Positions 7,501 to 13,318 are shown, counted from the first letter of the stretch. The stretch: DNA of 16,165 nt from CAZFPT01 sp046541875 (GCA_046541875.1 JBKHCL010000075.1:1-16165); one strand, 5' to 3'. The notes: generated from the sequence alone by a model not told the origin. Numbers and translations are program-made.

Positions 7501-7923
7501 GTGGACGCGAGGGGCGTTAAGAACTTGTCGGCTCGATCAGCGACGGACGGGAAGCCTTTTGTTCTTGTCGTTGGTTCGGTGCCGAGTGCAGCTGAGGTGT
7601 TGTCCGAGCTGGGAGGCCTGGTGGTCTCATACAGAACGGTGCAGGACGCTCAGCTGGCTGGCCCGGCCGGGCCGGTAAAAGCGGCGGTGCTGGCCGGCGA
7701 TAGCCCGCCGGCGACGCTGGGCAACGCCCTGAGCTGGATTCGCAAGCGATGGCCGCGTTGCAGCAGCGTGGTTGTCGGAGAGGCGGGCGACACCGAGAGG
7801 GAAATTGCCTCCCGCAGCGGCGGAGCGATGTACTTCGCCAGGCCGGTCGAATCGGCCGAGTGGAAGATGCTGGCCGAGCACGCACTGACCGGTGCCGCCG
7901 GTCGAGCGACACGGACGGGATGA
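7501..7923 (+). CDS. Degenerate receiver-domain (pseudo-REC) protein
   Basis: This starts with GTG, 7 nt after a strong AAGGAG (7489-7493). The 140-aa product has the alternating beta/alpha layout of a response-regulator receiver: beta strands at FVLVVGS (20-26), VKAAVLAG (59-66), SSVVVGEAG (88-96) and AMYFARPV (109-116), the last resembling the usual conserved Lys-Pro element but with Arg-Pro. The acidic pair after beta-1 and the phospho-accepting Asp after beta-3 are missing, so it cannot be phosphorylated in the usual way. It may serve as a protein-interaction module. There is no output domain. The fold assignment rests on pattern only. It is the first gene behind the sigma-54-like element and precedes the structured RNA array. 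Confidence 0.6.
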   Translation: MDARGVKNLSARSATDGKPFVLVVGSVPSAAEVLSELGGLVVSYRTVQDAQLAGPAGPVKAAVLAGDSPPATLGNALSWIRKRWPRCSSVVVGEAGDTEREIASRSGGAMYFARPVESAEWKMLAEHALTGAAGRATRTG

Positions 7924-7977
7924 GCCGTCCGGACAACAAAACAATGACAACCAGCTTTTGAAGACCGAGGAAGTATC

Positions 7978-8015
7978 GGCAGCAGAAGGTTCGAGGGAGT
8001 ACCTGCGCTGCTGCC
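7978..8015 (+). ncRNA. Hairpin with GGGAG loop, first element of the structured array
   Basis: The arms GGCAGCAG (7978-7985) and CTGCTGCC (8008-8015) pair perfectly. An inner AGGT/ACCT helix presents the loop TCGAGGGAGT. The GGGAG in this loop is complementary to CTCCC in the pyrimidine loop of unit 1 (8097-8110), so a loop-loop contact is possible. Whether it belongs to the downstream units is inference from proximity. Confidence 0.4.
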
Positions 8016-8032
8016 ATGCTGCAGATGTCGAT

Positions 8033-8136
8033 GTGAAACCTCACCAAAATGGTGGCATGCGTTTGGAGATGAGCGCCCAGGCGTTGACCACAGCCCTTCT
8101 CCTCCTCCCGGGGCTGTCGCCGCCGCGAGGTTTCAC
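8033..8136 (+). ncRNA. Structured RNA unit 1 of tandem pair
   Basis: A perfect 10-bp closing helix (GTGAAACCTC 8033-8042 with GAGGTTTCAC 8127-8136) encloses three hairpins. First is a small one, ACCA/TGGT (8043-8053). Second is an 8-bp stem GCGTTTGG (8059-8066) / CCAGGCGT (8077-8084) presenting the 10-nt loop AGATGAGCGC. Third is a 7-bp stem ACAGCCC/GGGCTGT (8090-8117) with a pyrimidine-rich loop containing CTCCTCCTCCC. Unit 2 repeats the order and the AGATGAGCGC loop with different stem bases that still pair, which is the signature of selected RNA structure. Strand is inferred from the plus-strand terminator at 8268-8308. I do not recognise a known family. Confidence 0.6.
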
Positions 8137-8142
8137 ACACCC

Positions 8143-8259
8143 GTAGAGGTCAATTGACCGCGAACCTGCCGGAGATGAGCGCCCGGTGGGAGACTCCTGC
8201 TACCTCCGAGGAGTTCGCAACAGCACGGAGCCTCTGATTTCGTGTGAGGGGACCTCTAC
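8143..8259 (+). ncRNA. Structured RNA unit 2 of tandem pair
   Basis: A perfect 9-bp closing helix (GTAGAGGTC 8143-8151 with GACCTCTAC 8251-8259) encloses an 8-bp stem CCTGCCGG (8165-8172) / CCGGTGGG (8183-8190), again with the loop AGATGAGCGC. Next comes a 6-bp stem (8192-8197 with 8210-8215) whose loop holds ACCTCC, and a short CCTC/GAGG hairpin (8231-8249) absent from unit 1. A 12-bp palindrome GGTCAATTGACC (8148-8159) overlaps the closing helix and could form a competing hairpin. The unit begins 7 nt after unit 1 ends and stops 9 nt before the terminator stem, so both units should be on one transcript. Confidence 0.6.
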
Positions 8260-8267
8260 AAGGCGAA

Positions 8268-8308
8268 GGGCGGTGACGAAACTTCGGTTTCGCATCGCCC
8301 CCTTTTTT
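8268..8308 (+). terminator. Strong intrinsic terminator after the RNA array
   Basis: A 14-bp stem (8268-8282 with 8287-8300, one bulged A at 8276) is capped by a TTCG tetraloop closed by C-G, then CC and six T (8303-8308). It lies 90 nt before the phosphoesterase ATG. It either ends an independent RNA or acts as an attenuator. CGCCC at 8180-8184 in unit 2 is complementary to the first five bases of the stem (GGGCG), offering a possible antiterminator pairing. Confidence 0.85.
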
Positions 8309-8317
8309 GCGCTGAAC

Positions 8318-8354
8318 ACGGGCCCGTTCCATCACTACGATGGGGCGGGCCTGT
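8318..8354 (+). repeat. Long hairpin in the phosphoesterase leader
   Basis: The arms 8318-8333 and 8339-8354 form an uninterrupted 16-bp stem (three G-T pairs) around the loop ACTAC. It is only followed by TGTTT, so it is a poor terminator by itself. It could insulate the phosphoesterase gene from the upstream transcript or stabilise the mRNA 5' end. Confidence 0.55.
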
Positions 8355-8397
8355 TTCACGCGCGAACGCTGGGCTGACCCCGTCCGTAGGAGAACCG

Positions 8398-9297
8398 ATG
8401 CATCCGCCGACGAGTCATTCCGAGAATCCCGAGAAGCCTCCCGCGCAGAATCGGCAGCGGCGCTGGACCCGTCGCGGTGTGCTCAAGCTCTTCGGGGCCG
8501 GGGCGGCTGTCTTTGCCGCGTCCGGAAGCGTGCAGGCGTGGCTGGTCGAGCCCGGCTGGATCGAAGTGACCCGCCCCGTGCTGCGATTGCCCAACTGCCC
8601 GCCGGGCTGGCAGGGGGCTCGCATCGCCCACCTCACCGACATCCACGTCGGTCGATGGATCTCCCTGGAGGACGTAGCCGAGATGGTTGCGCTGACCAAC
8701 GCCGCCAAACCCGATGTGGTGCTGTTGACAGGAGACTTCGTCTCGCCGCGACGGGCCATCACGTCTGAGTACGCCCGGGTTCTGAGCGAACTGCAGGCTC
8801 CGCTGGGCTCTTTCGCCGTACTGGGCAACCACGACCACTGGACCAGCGCGTCGGGTGTACGGGGCATGCTGGAAGAGGCCGGCGTCCGGGAACTCCGCAA
8901 CGAGGGCACGCTGCTGCAGCGCAGGGGCGACGGGCTGTGGCTGGCGGGGACCGGAGATCTGTGGGAGGGCGCGCCCCGCGTGGACCTGGCCATGCGCGGC
9001 GCCCCGGGCGACGTGCCGCGGATCCTCATGCAGCACAATCCGGACTTCGCCGAGCAGCTCACGCCCGCCGACGGGGTGGATTTCATGCTCTCGGGCCACA
9101 CGCACGGCGGGCAGGTTCGGCTGCCGGGCAAACGCCCGATCATCCTGCCGATCCAACACCGCAAGTACGCCTTTGGAATGGTGTCCGGGCCGGGCTGCGG
9201 GGTGTACATCTCCCGCGCGTTGGGGGTGATCGGCCCGGGCGTTCGGTTCAACTGTCGGCCGGAGTTGCCGGTCTACTCACTGGCTGGGACGCTTTGA
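8398..9297 (+). CDS. Tat-exported calcineurin-like metallophosphoesterase (YkuE-like)
   Basis: The 299-aa product begins with a twin-arginine signal (TRRGVLK, 24-30) and a hydrophobic stretch (31-48), so it is probably folded with its metals and exported by Tat. The binuclear-metal motifs are all present: LTDIHVG (Asp81, His83), LTGDF (Asp113), GNHDHW (Asn144, His145), MQHNPD (His213) and SGHTHGGQ (His234, His236). YkuE-type enzymes hydrolyse phosphodiester or phosphomonoester bonds; the substrate here is unknown. The gene converges on btaB and overlaps it by 21 nt. That location suggests a lipid substrate, such as release of diacylglycerol from phospholipid in the manner of PlcP, but this is inference. 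AGGAG (8388-8392) sets the start. Confidence 0.9.
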   Translation: MHPPTSHSENPEKPPAQNRQRRWTRRGVLKLFGAGAAVFAASGSVQAWLVEPGWIEVTRPVLRLPNCPPGWQGARIAHLTDIHVGRWISLEDVAEMVALTNAAKPDVVLLTGDFVSPRRAITSEYARVLSELQAPLGSFAVLGNHDHWTSASGVRGMLEEAGVRELRNEGTLLQRRGDGLWLAGTGDLWEGAPRVDLAMRGAPGDVPRILMQHNPDFAEQLTPADGVDFMLSGHTHGGQVRLPGKRPIILPIQHRKYAFGMVSGPGCGVYISRALGVIGPGVRFNCRPELPVYSLAGTL

Positions 9298-9927
9298 TCC
9301 CACGAAGAGCATGTAGCGCCACAGGCCGCCGTACGCCCGCTTTATGGAGACTTCCCGGGGGAGAAACTGCTCGCGAAGCTTCCCGAGAAGATGTCCTTCC
9401 ATGCGAACGTGGTTGAAGCCCATCCACCGGCGAAACGCGCTGAAGCGGGTGTCGTGGAAATCCACTACCGCGATCTGTCCGTCGTCGGAGAGATCCTCCC
9501 GGGCACACTCGATGGCGGCCTCCCAGCCAGGATTGAACATCGAGAGGGCGTAGGAGAACAGGATCAGGTCGAACGGTCTGCCCTTGGCGACGGGCTCGTC
9601 GTACGGGCGGCGGATCAACTCCACCGGGCGGGCCAGGGCGGCCAGGCTCTTGCGGGCGACGCGAAGCATCTCGCCCGAGACGTCCAGCCCGGCGATGCGG
9701 GCCTTGGGGAACGTCCTGGCCAGTGCGCGGAGGTTTCGTCCGGTCCCGCAGCCGACCTCGAGAATGCGCTTGGGTTGGCAGTGTTCCTCGGCGAGGCGGA
9801 TGATGCGGTTTCGCCCGAACAGGAAGGTCCACCGCGTCAGGTCGTAGATCTTCGCGTGCAGCCGATAGTAGCCCTGGATGGTCGACGCCTGGGCGGCAGT
9901 GTCGGTTTCGCTTGGGGATTGGCTCAC
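9277..9927 (-). CDS. btaB: Betaine-lipid N-methyltransferase BtaB
   Basis: I start this at the GTG at 9927 (216 aa), which overlaps the btaA stop codon in the sequence GTGA and is preceded by CGGAGG. The product is a class I SAM-dependent methyltransferase: motif I ILEVGCGTGRNL, then AGLDVSGEML (motif II region), DLILFSYALSMF and IAVVDFHDTRFS. In bacteria such as Rhodobacter sphaeroides, BtaB adds three methyl groups to the homoserine amine of DGHS to give the betaine lipid DGTS in the membrane. Direct coupling to btaA makes this role likely; sequence alone would only show a small methyltransferase. Its 3' end overlaps the convergent phosphoesterase by 21 nt. Confidence 0.85.
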   Translation of the reverse strand: MSQSPSETDTAAQASTIQGYYRLHAKIYDLTRWTFLFGRNRIIRLAEEHCQPKRILEVGCGTGRNLRALARTFPKARIAGLDVSGEMLRVARKSLAALARPVELIRRPYDEPVAKGRPFDLILFSYALSMFNPGWEAAIECAREDLSDDGQIAVVDFHDTRFSAFRRWMGFNHVRMEGHLLGKLREQFLPREVSIKRAYGGLWRYMLFVGSKRPSQ

Positions 9928-11099
9928 AGGACCTCCGCGAAATGCAGGCTGCCGTAGGTTCCCACGCGATCCGTCGTGTGGAGCGGTTCGGTCAGGTCGG
10001 GTCGGAATCGCAGGCGCGACGTGACGTCCTCGGGGAGGAAGTCGTGCGTGATGCCCGCCGATCGCATGAGAATCTTTGCCCCGGGAGCGGCGTTGGCGAA
10101 AATCTCCTCCCACTCCTCAGCCAGGGCGTCGGGGGCGTGGCCGGCCAGCCAGTCCTGATGGTCCAGCAGCAGGAAGTGGGTGTACTTGCCCGGATTGGCC
10201 TGGAGGAAATCGGTAATCGTCGTGGTATACAGCGAAAGACGGTCGGCGTTGGCCCTCAGCAGGGGCAGGTTTTCCCGCCGCAGGTAGTTCGGGCAACACT
10301 CCGGCGTGTACGAGCCGGTAATGTACACCCGCCAGAAGTAGTTGTCATTGATCCGTACGCGTGTCATCACGTGGCGGAACTTCGCCTGGATGTAGCCCAG
10401 CAGGCCGCCGGGATAGCTCTCGTCGATCAGGCGGATCTGCGGGCGGGGTACGCCCATCATTGCCATCAGCGCCGGCTGTTTGACCAGCCAGCAGAGCACC
10501 GCGTCCCAGAGAACCGGTTCGATCTCCCGGTAGATCTCCTGCTGCTGGTCCAGCGTCCGGGCATTGAAGAACCGATCGATCCGCCGGCGGATCGGGCGTT
10601 TGAGCGTCATCATCAACTTGCCGAGAATCCACGCCGCCTCGCCGCTGGCCCCGTGGTAGTAGAACGATCGTTTGAGGCTCTTCTCGCGGAAATAGCCGAT
10701 TTTGCGATCCCAGAATTCCTGGGCGAAGGGGGGCAGATCGTCGCGGACGGACAGATAAATGCCCTTGGCTTCGGCGTCCTGACCGCGGCCGAACAGGGCG
10801 TACAGGTCCTCCCATACCCCCCGACGGATCAGCGAGAGCTTCAGGTGCGCCAGGGCGTTCTGGCGATAGTTCACGTCCACGCTGTGAATCTCGGCCGGCG
10901 AGTCCAGCAGATAATCCAGCGCATTACAGCCGGCGGAGGTAATCATCACCACCTTGCTGTCACTGTCCAACTGCAGCAACTGTCGGTCGATGCGGGGGTC
11001 TTCCCACGATGTGTTGTAAATCAGCCTTCCGCCATGGACGACGCTGAACATCTTGTCGTGAGTCTTCTTCAGGATTTTCTTCGCGGTGTGAATCACCAT
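9924..11099 (-). CDS. btaA: Diacylglycerol 3-amino-3-carboxypropyltransferase BtaA (DUF3419)
   Basis: The 391-aa product has the DUF3419 pattern: YNTSWEDPRIDRQLL near residue 28, the SAM-site stretch VVMITSAGCNALDYLL (50-65), SVDVNYRQNALAHLKL (73-88; AHLKL follows the motif typical of the family), and a C-terminal half with LLLDHQDWL and SLHFAEVL. BtaA moves the 3-amino-3-carboxypropyl group of SAM to diacylglycerol, giving DGHS, the first step of betaine-lipid (DGTS) synthesis. It is the promoter-proximal gene of a btaA-btaB operon with a 4-nt overlap. The ATG at 11099 follows GAGG at about 10 nt. No Pho box was found in the 300 bp upstream. Length and motif order fit the family, so confidence is high. 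Confidence 0.92.
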   Translation of the reverse strand: MVIHTAKKILKKTHDKMFSVVHGGRLIYNTSWEDPRIDRQLLQLDSDSKVVMITSAGCNALDYLLDSPAEIHSVDVNYRQNALAHLKLSLIRRGVWEDLYALFGRGQDAEAKGIYLSVRDDLPPFAQEFWDRKIGYFREKSLKRSFYYHGASGEAAWILGKLMMTLKRPIRRRIDRFFNARTLDQQQEIYREIEPVLWDAVLCWLVKQPALMAMMGVPRPQIRLIDESYPGGLLGYIQAKFRHVMTRVRINDNYFWRVYITGSYTPECCPNYLRRENLPLLRANADRLSLYTTTITDFLQANPGKYTHFLLLDHQDWLAGHAPDALAEEWEEIFANAAPGAKILMRSAGITHDFLPEDVTSRLRFRPDLTEPLHTTDRVGTYGSLHFAEVL

Positions 11100-11349
11100 A
11101 CAGCGGGATCCTCGGGGTTCGGGAGCGGCCTGGGGGCCGTCGCGTCACGTTGCTCGGGTAACGGGGGACAACTCCGATGCATACCAGCCCATCGCACAAC
11201 CAACGTGCGGGAAGCAGTGGTGACGCGTCAAGAACAAGTTTGCGTATGCTACCAGAGATCGTCCTGGAACCGGAGCGATTTCCGTACTTCCATCCCGCCG
11301 CAGCACCTCCGGGGCGTGCAGGCCCGGTCGTCCGATCGTGGGGAAGAAA
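11100..11349. other. btaA upstream region, no gene seen
   Basis: This stretch should hold the btaA promoter on the minus strand. I see only weak candidates, such as an extended -10-like TGGTAGCAT near 11247-11255 without a good -35. No ORF with a ribosome binding site and no strong repeat was found. Confidence 0.4.
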
Positions 11350-11396
11350 CAAAAAAAGAACCCGACGGTCCTGGCCTCAGTCAGGGCCGACGGGTT
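11350..11396 (-). terminator. Intrinsic terminator of msrB
   Basis: On the minus strand an imperfect stem (AACCCG/CGGGTT outer, CGG/CCG and CCTG/CAGG inner) is followed by C and seven T (11351-11357). It lies 20 nt past the msrB stop and separates msrB from btaA. Confidence 0.85.
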
Positions 11397-11415
11397 CCCG
11401 GGGGCTCCTCGGGTG

Positions 11416-11934
11416 CTACGATTCGTCTTCCGGTTCGCCCTCCTCGGCAAGCAGCGTCAAAGAGGCAGAGTTCACGCAGTATCGTTGGCCTGTCGGGTCC
11501 GGTCCGTCGTTGAATACGTGCCCGAGATGTGCTCCGCAGTTGCTGCAGTGCACCTCGGTCCGTGTGATGAAGAAGCTGCGGTCTTTCGATCGGCCGACGG
11601 CCTGTTCGCTGATCGGCGCCCAGAAGCTTGGCCAACCGGTCCCCGAGTCGAATTTCGTTCTGCTGTCAAACAACTCCTGACCGCAGCAGACGCAGGCGTA
11701 CACCCCGGGAGTCTTGGTGTCCCAGTACTTGCCCGTGAAGGCCGCTTCGGTATCGTGCTCTCGGGTTACGCGGTATTGCAGGTCGGTCAACTGATCCCGC
11801 CATTGGTCTTCAGTCCTGGTCACTGGAAAGTCCTTTCCCCTTATGCGGGAATCGTCCTCGTGCGAAGACGGACTGCATCCGGGCTCCAAGCCCGCAACAG
11901 TCAATAGCGTCAGAACGCACCCCAGACGAATCAT
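11416..11934 (-). CDS. msrB: Lipoprotein-type methionine-R-sulfoxide reductase MsrB
   Basis: The 172-aa protein reduces methionine-R-sulfoxide in proteins. It shows the two zinc-binding CxxC pairs (Cys81/Cys84 and Cys130/Cys133), GTGWPSF (98-104), and the catalytic Cys153 in RYCVNSASL. A resolving Cys is not obvious, apart from Cys83 beside the zinc site. The N-terminus has a hydrophobic stretch ending GLEPGC (Cys20) followed by a Ser/Asp-rich linker, read as a lipoprotein signal, so repair probably happens in the periplasm or at the envelope. The ATG at 11934 follows AAGGA at about 7-10 nt. The gene lies downstream of the candidate RNA at 12043-12389 on the same strand, which could instead be its long leader. 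Confidence 0.92.
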   Translation of the reverse strand: MIRLGCVLTLLTVAGLEPGCSPSSHEDDSRIRGKDFPVTRTEDQWRDQLTDLQYRVTREHDTEAAFTGKYWDTKTPGVYACVCCGQELFDSRTKFDSGTGWPSFWAPISEQAVGRSKDRSFFITRTEVHCSNCGAHLGHVFNDGPDPTGQRYCVNSASLTLLAEEGEPEDES

Positions 11935-12042
11935 GGTATTGTCCTTCCTGGCCTCGATTGGCCGGGTTGGTGTCTACCAGCAAATCGTTCCGTAGTCAGG
12001 AATGGTTCCGAGAACATAGGCCTCGCGCGCTGCGTCGGGCGC

Positions 12043-12094
12043 AAAAGGAAACCCCGCGACCGAGGTGTCTTGGCCTCACCTCGATTCCGGGGTT
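12043..12094 (-). terminator. Terminator of the candidate RNA
   Basis: Outer arms AACCCCG/CGGGGTT (12050-12056, 12088-12094) and inner arms CGAGGTG/CACCTCG (12061-12067, 12077-12083) form a rod. In the minus direction TTTCCTTTT follows. No T-run exists in the plus direction. Confidence 0.65.
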
Positions 12095-12389
12095 CCCACC
12101 CGCGTTGGACCGATCTGCCCTCTCTTCCGCGGGGCATTGTTTCCTGCATCTCGCAGGCCCCGCAGCCGTCCCTTTTCTGTATCGGCCCAGGCCCCTTTTC
12201 TCGCCTCGGCTTTCCACGTCTCCTTCCATCGGGTCTGCAGGCTGGCCCTTCCCGCCGGGGCGCACCGTCAGACCGGAATACACGCGTATGGGGGATCCGT
12301 CCCTGCTGCGGACAGGTTCGTCCGGAAACGACGAAGCCGCCGACGAACGAAGTGAAAGACGACGACGGCTGAGAATTGAACCTGCTTCT
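12043..12389 (-). ncRNA. Candidate non-coding RNA of about 350 nt
   Basis: The minus strand has a promoter at one end (12396-12425) and an intrinsic terminator at the other (12043-12094), with no ORF carrying a convincing ribosome binding site between. The sequence folds into several perfect local hairpins. GGTCTG/CAGACC encloses a GC-rich segment (about 12235-12273). GCGGGGC/GCCCCGC contains a CCTGC/GCAGG hairpin (about 12129-12165). Purine-rich joining segments lie between, with repeated GGA. The length would suit RNase P RNA or tmRNA, but I could find neither the GAGGAAAGTCC core of RNase P nor the tRNA-like end of tmRNA. It could also be an attenuated leader of msrB. Strand choice rests on promoter, terminator and purine bias. 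Confidence 0.45.
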
Positions 12390-12395
12390 TGCTCA

Positions 12396-12425
12396 TTTAT
12401 ACGCATCGCATGAAATGTCGGACAA
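12396..12425 (-). promoter_or_regulatory. Sigma-70 promoter of the candidate RNA
   Basis: Minus strand: TTGTCC (12420-12425), 18-bp spacer, TATAAA (12396-12401). The predicted start is near 12389. No start codon with a ribosome binding site follows within 100 nt. Confidence 0.5.
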
Positions 12426-12457
12426 CCCCGGAAATCCACGGGGGAGGGGGTTTTTTT
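12424..12457 (+). terminator. Weak hairpin with T7 run on the plus strand
   Basis: AACCCC (12424-12429) can pair with GGGGTT (12447-12452), running into seven T (12451-12457); CCCCG/CGGGG (12426-12443) is an alternative stem. No plus-strand gene ends upstream, so the element may be fortuitous or stop antisense transcription before the flavodoxin gene. Confidence 0.3.
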
Positions 12458-12473
12458 CTCTCGGGCGGATCGC

Positions 12474-12502
12474 TTGCCACCGGCGCGCCGGGCGGGTATC
12501 GT
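12474..12502 (+). promoter_or_regulatory. Sigma-70 promoter of the flavodoxin gene with 12-bp palindrome in the spacer
   Basis: TTGCCA (12474-12479) and TATCGT (12497-12502) are 17 bp apart. The spacer begins with the perfect palindrome CCGGCGCGCCGG (12480-12491), positioned like an operator between the two elements. The predicted start near 12509 leaves a leader of about 22 nt. Confidence 0.5.
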
Positions 12503-12530
12503 CATCGACGAACGATTCGACGGGGCGGCG

Positions 12531-13058
12531 ATGACCGATCCAGATACCCAACTCAGCCAGGTCCGATCCCTGGTGGTGTACTACTCACGCACCGGCCGAA
12601 CGCACGCCGTGGCCGAGACCGTCGCCCGGTGCGCCCAGGGCGACGTGCAGCCTCTGGGCGATACCCGGAAGCGAACCGGGCCGATCGGGTGGGTCCTGTG
12701 TGTCTTCGATGCACTTCGCCGCGCAACCGCGCGAATCGAACCGCTGGACGTGGAGGTGGAAGACTACGACCTGGTGTTCGTCGGAACGCCCGTCTGGGCG
12801 GATTCAGCGGCCCCGGCCGTCCGCGCGTTTGTGATCACCTTCGGCCCGCGGTGCAAACACCTGGCCTTCTTCGCCACACACTGGGGACCCCAGCCCGGCA
12901 GGACGTTCAGTGAGTTGGCCGAACGGGCCGATCAGTTGCCGGCCGGTACGTTGTCCGTCTCGGCAAGGGAAATCGCCCAGACCACGTGGGCTCCCAAGAC
13001 CAGGGACTTCGTGCACCGCGCCGCCCGGGTGGCCGCCGGTGGTCGGCAGCGCGTTTGA
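12531..13058 (+). CDS. Flavodoxin-like protein
   Basis: The product (175 aa from the ATG at 12531) opens with the FMN phosphate-loop pattern VVYYSRTGRTHAVAE (about 14-28), followed by the flavodoxin-fold strands DLVFVGTPVWADSAAPAVRAF and LAFFATHWGPQPGRTF (listed as separate segments). It is probably a cytoplasmic FMN-binding electron carrier or an NAD(P)H:quinone reductase-type protein; no iron-sulfur site is present. The start is chosen because it follows the promoter; the ribosome binding site (GGGGCGG) is weak, and the in-frame ATG upstream would lie before the transcription start. It converges on a 56-aa minus-strand gene with only 4 nt between stops. Confidence 0.8.
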   Translation: MTDPDTQLSQVRSLVVYYSRTGRTHAVAETVARCAQGDVQPLGDTRKRTGPIGWVLCVFDALRRATARIEPLDVEVEDYDLVFVGTPVWADSAAPAVRAFVITFGPRCKHLAFFATHWGPQPGRTFSELAERADQLPAGTLSVSAREIAQTTWAPKTRDFVHRAARVAAGGRQRV

Positions 13059-13062
13059 GGGG

Positions 13063-13233
13063 TCAGTAGAACAAACCCTCGCGGTAGTCGACGCTCGCGT
13101 CATAGGGTGGGAGCTGGTCGGACGCCACGGCGTAGAGCCGCTCGTGGCTGGCACGCGGCAGGGGGGCGTCGGCCTGCTCCAGTCGCCCGAGGGTCTCGCT
13201 GATCGTCAGGGGGGTGGTGGTGTTGCCGGCCAT
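13063..13233 (-). CDS. Small hypothetical protein (56 aa)
   Basis: This short gene reads MAGNTTTPLTISETLGRLEQ and ends VDYREGLFY. A strong ribosome binding site (AAAGGA, 6 nt before the ATG at 13233) and clean composition support it. It is hydrophilic, without cysteines, membrane segment or signal peptide. A predicted helix at about 10-20 is followed by a Pro/Tyr-containing tail. A possible promoter (TTGCGG, 16 bp, CATACT; 13261-13288) lies upstream. No family is recognised. Confidence 0.65.
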   Translation of the reverse strand: MAGNTTTPLTISETLGRLEQADAPLPRASHERLYAVASDQLPPYDASVDYREGLFY

Positions 13234-13318
13234 GGTGTCCTTTCTGAGGCGTCGATGCCCAGTATGCCGATTTATGCGAGGCCCGCAAGGGAAGGCGAAC
13301 TCGCCGGGTCGACATGTC

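Noticed and set aside
8069..8237. Two short ORFs beginning ATGAGCGCC inside the RNA units (25 and 20 codons)
   Set aside because: Both start within the conserved hairpin loop, GGAG touches the ATG with no spacing, and the peptides diverge after three residues while the stems keep pairing. Structure explains the conservation better.
9912..11513. 533-codon plus-strand ORF opposite btaA
   Set aside because: btaA has the DUF3419 motifs, a ribosome binding site and operon coupling. This frame is antisense and also runs across the msrB terminator.
11996..12505. 169-codon minus-strand ORF covering the candidate RNA
   Set aside because: Its start lies upstream of the predicted promoter, it has no ribosome binding site, and its Arg/Gly-rich composition looks like translated structured DNA.
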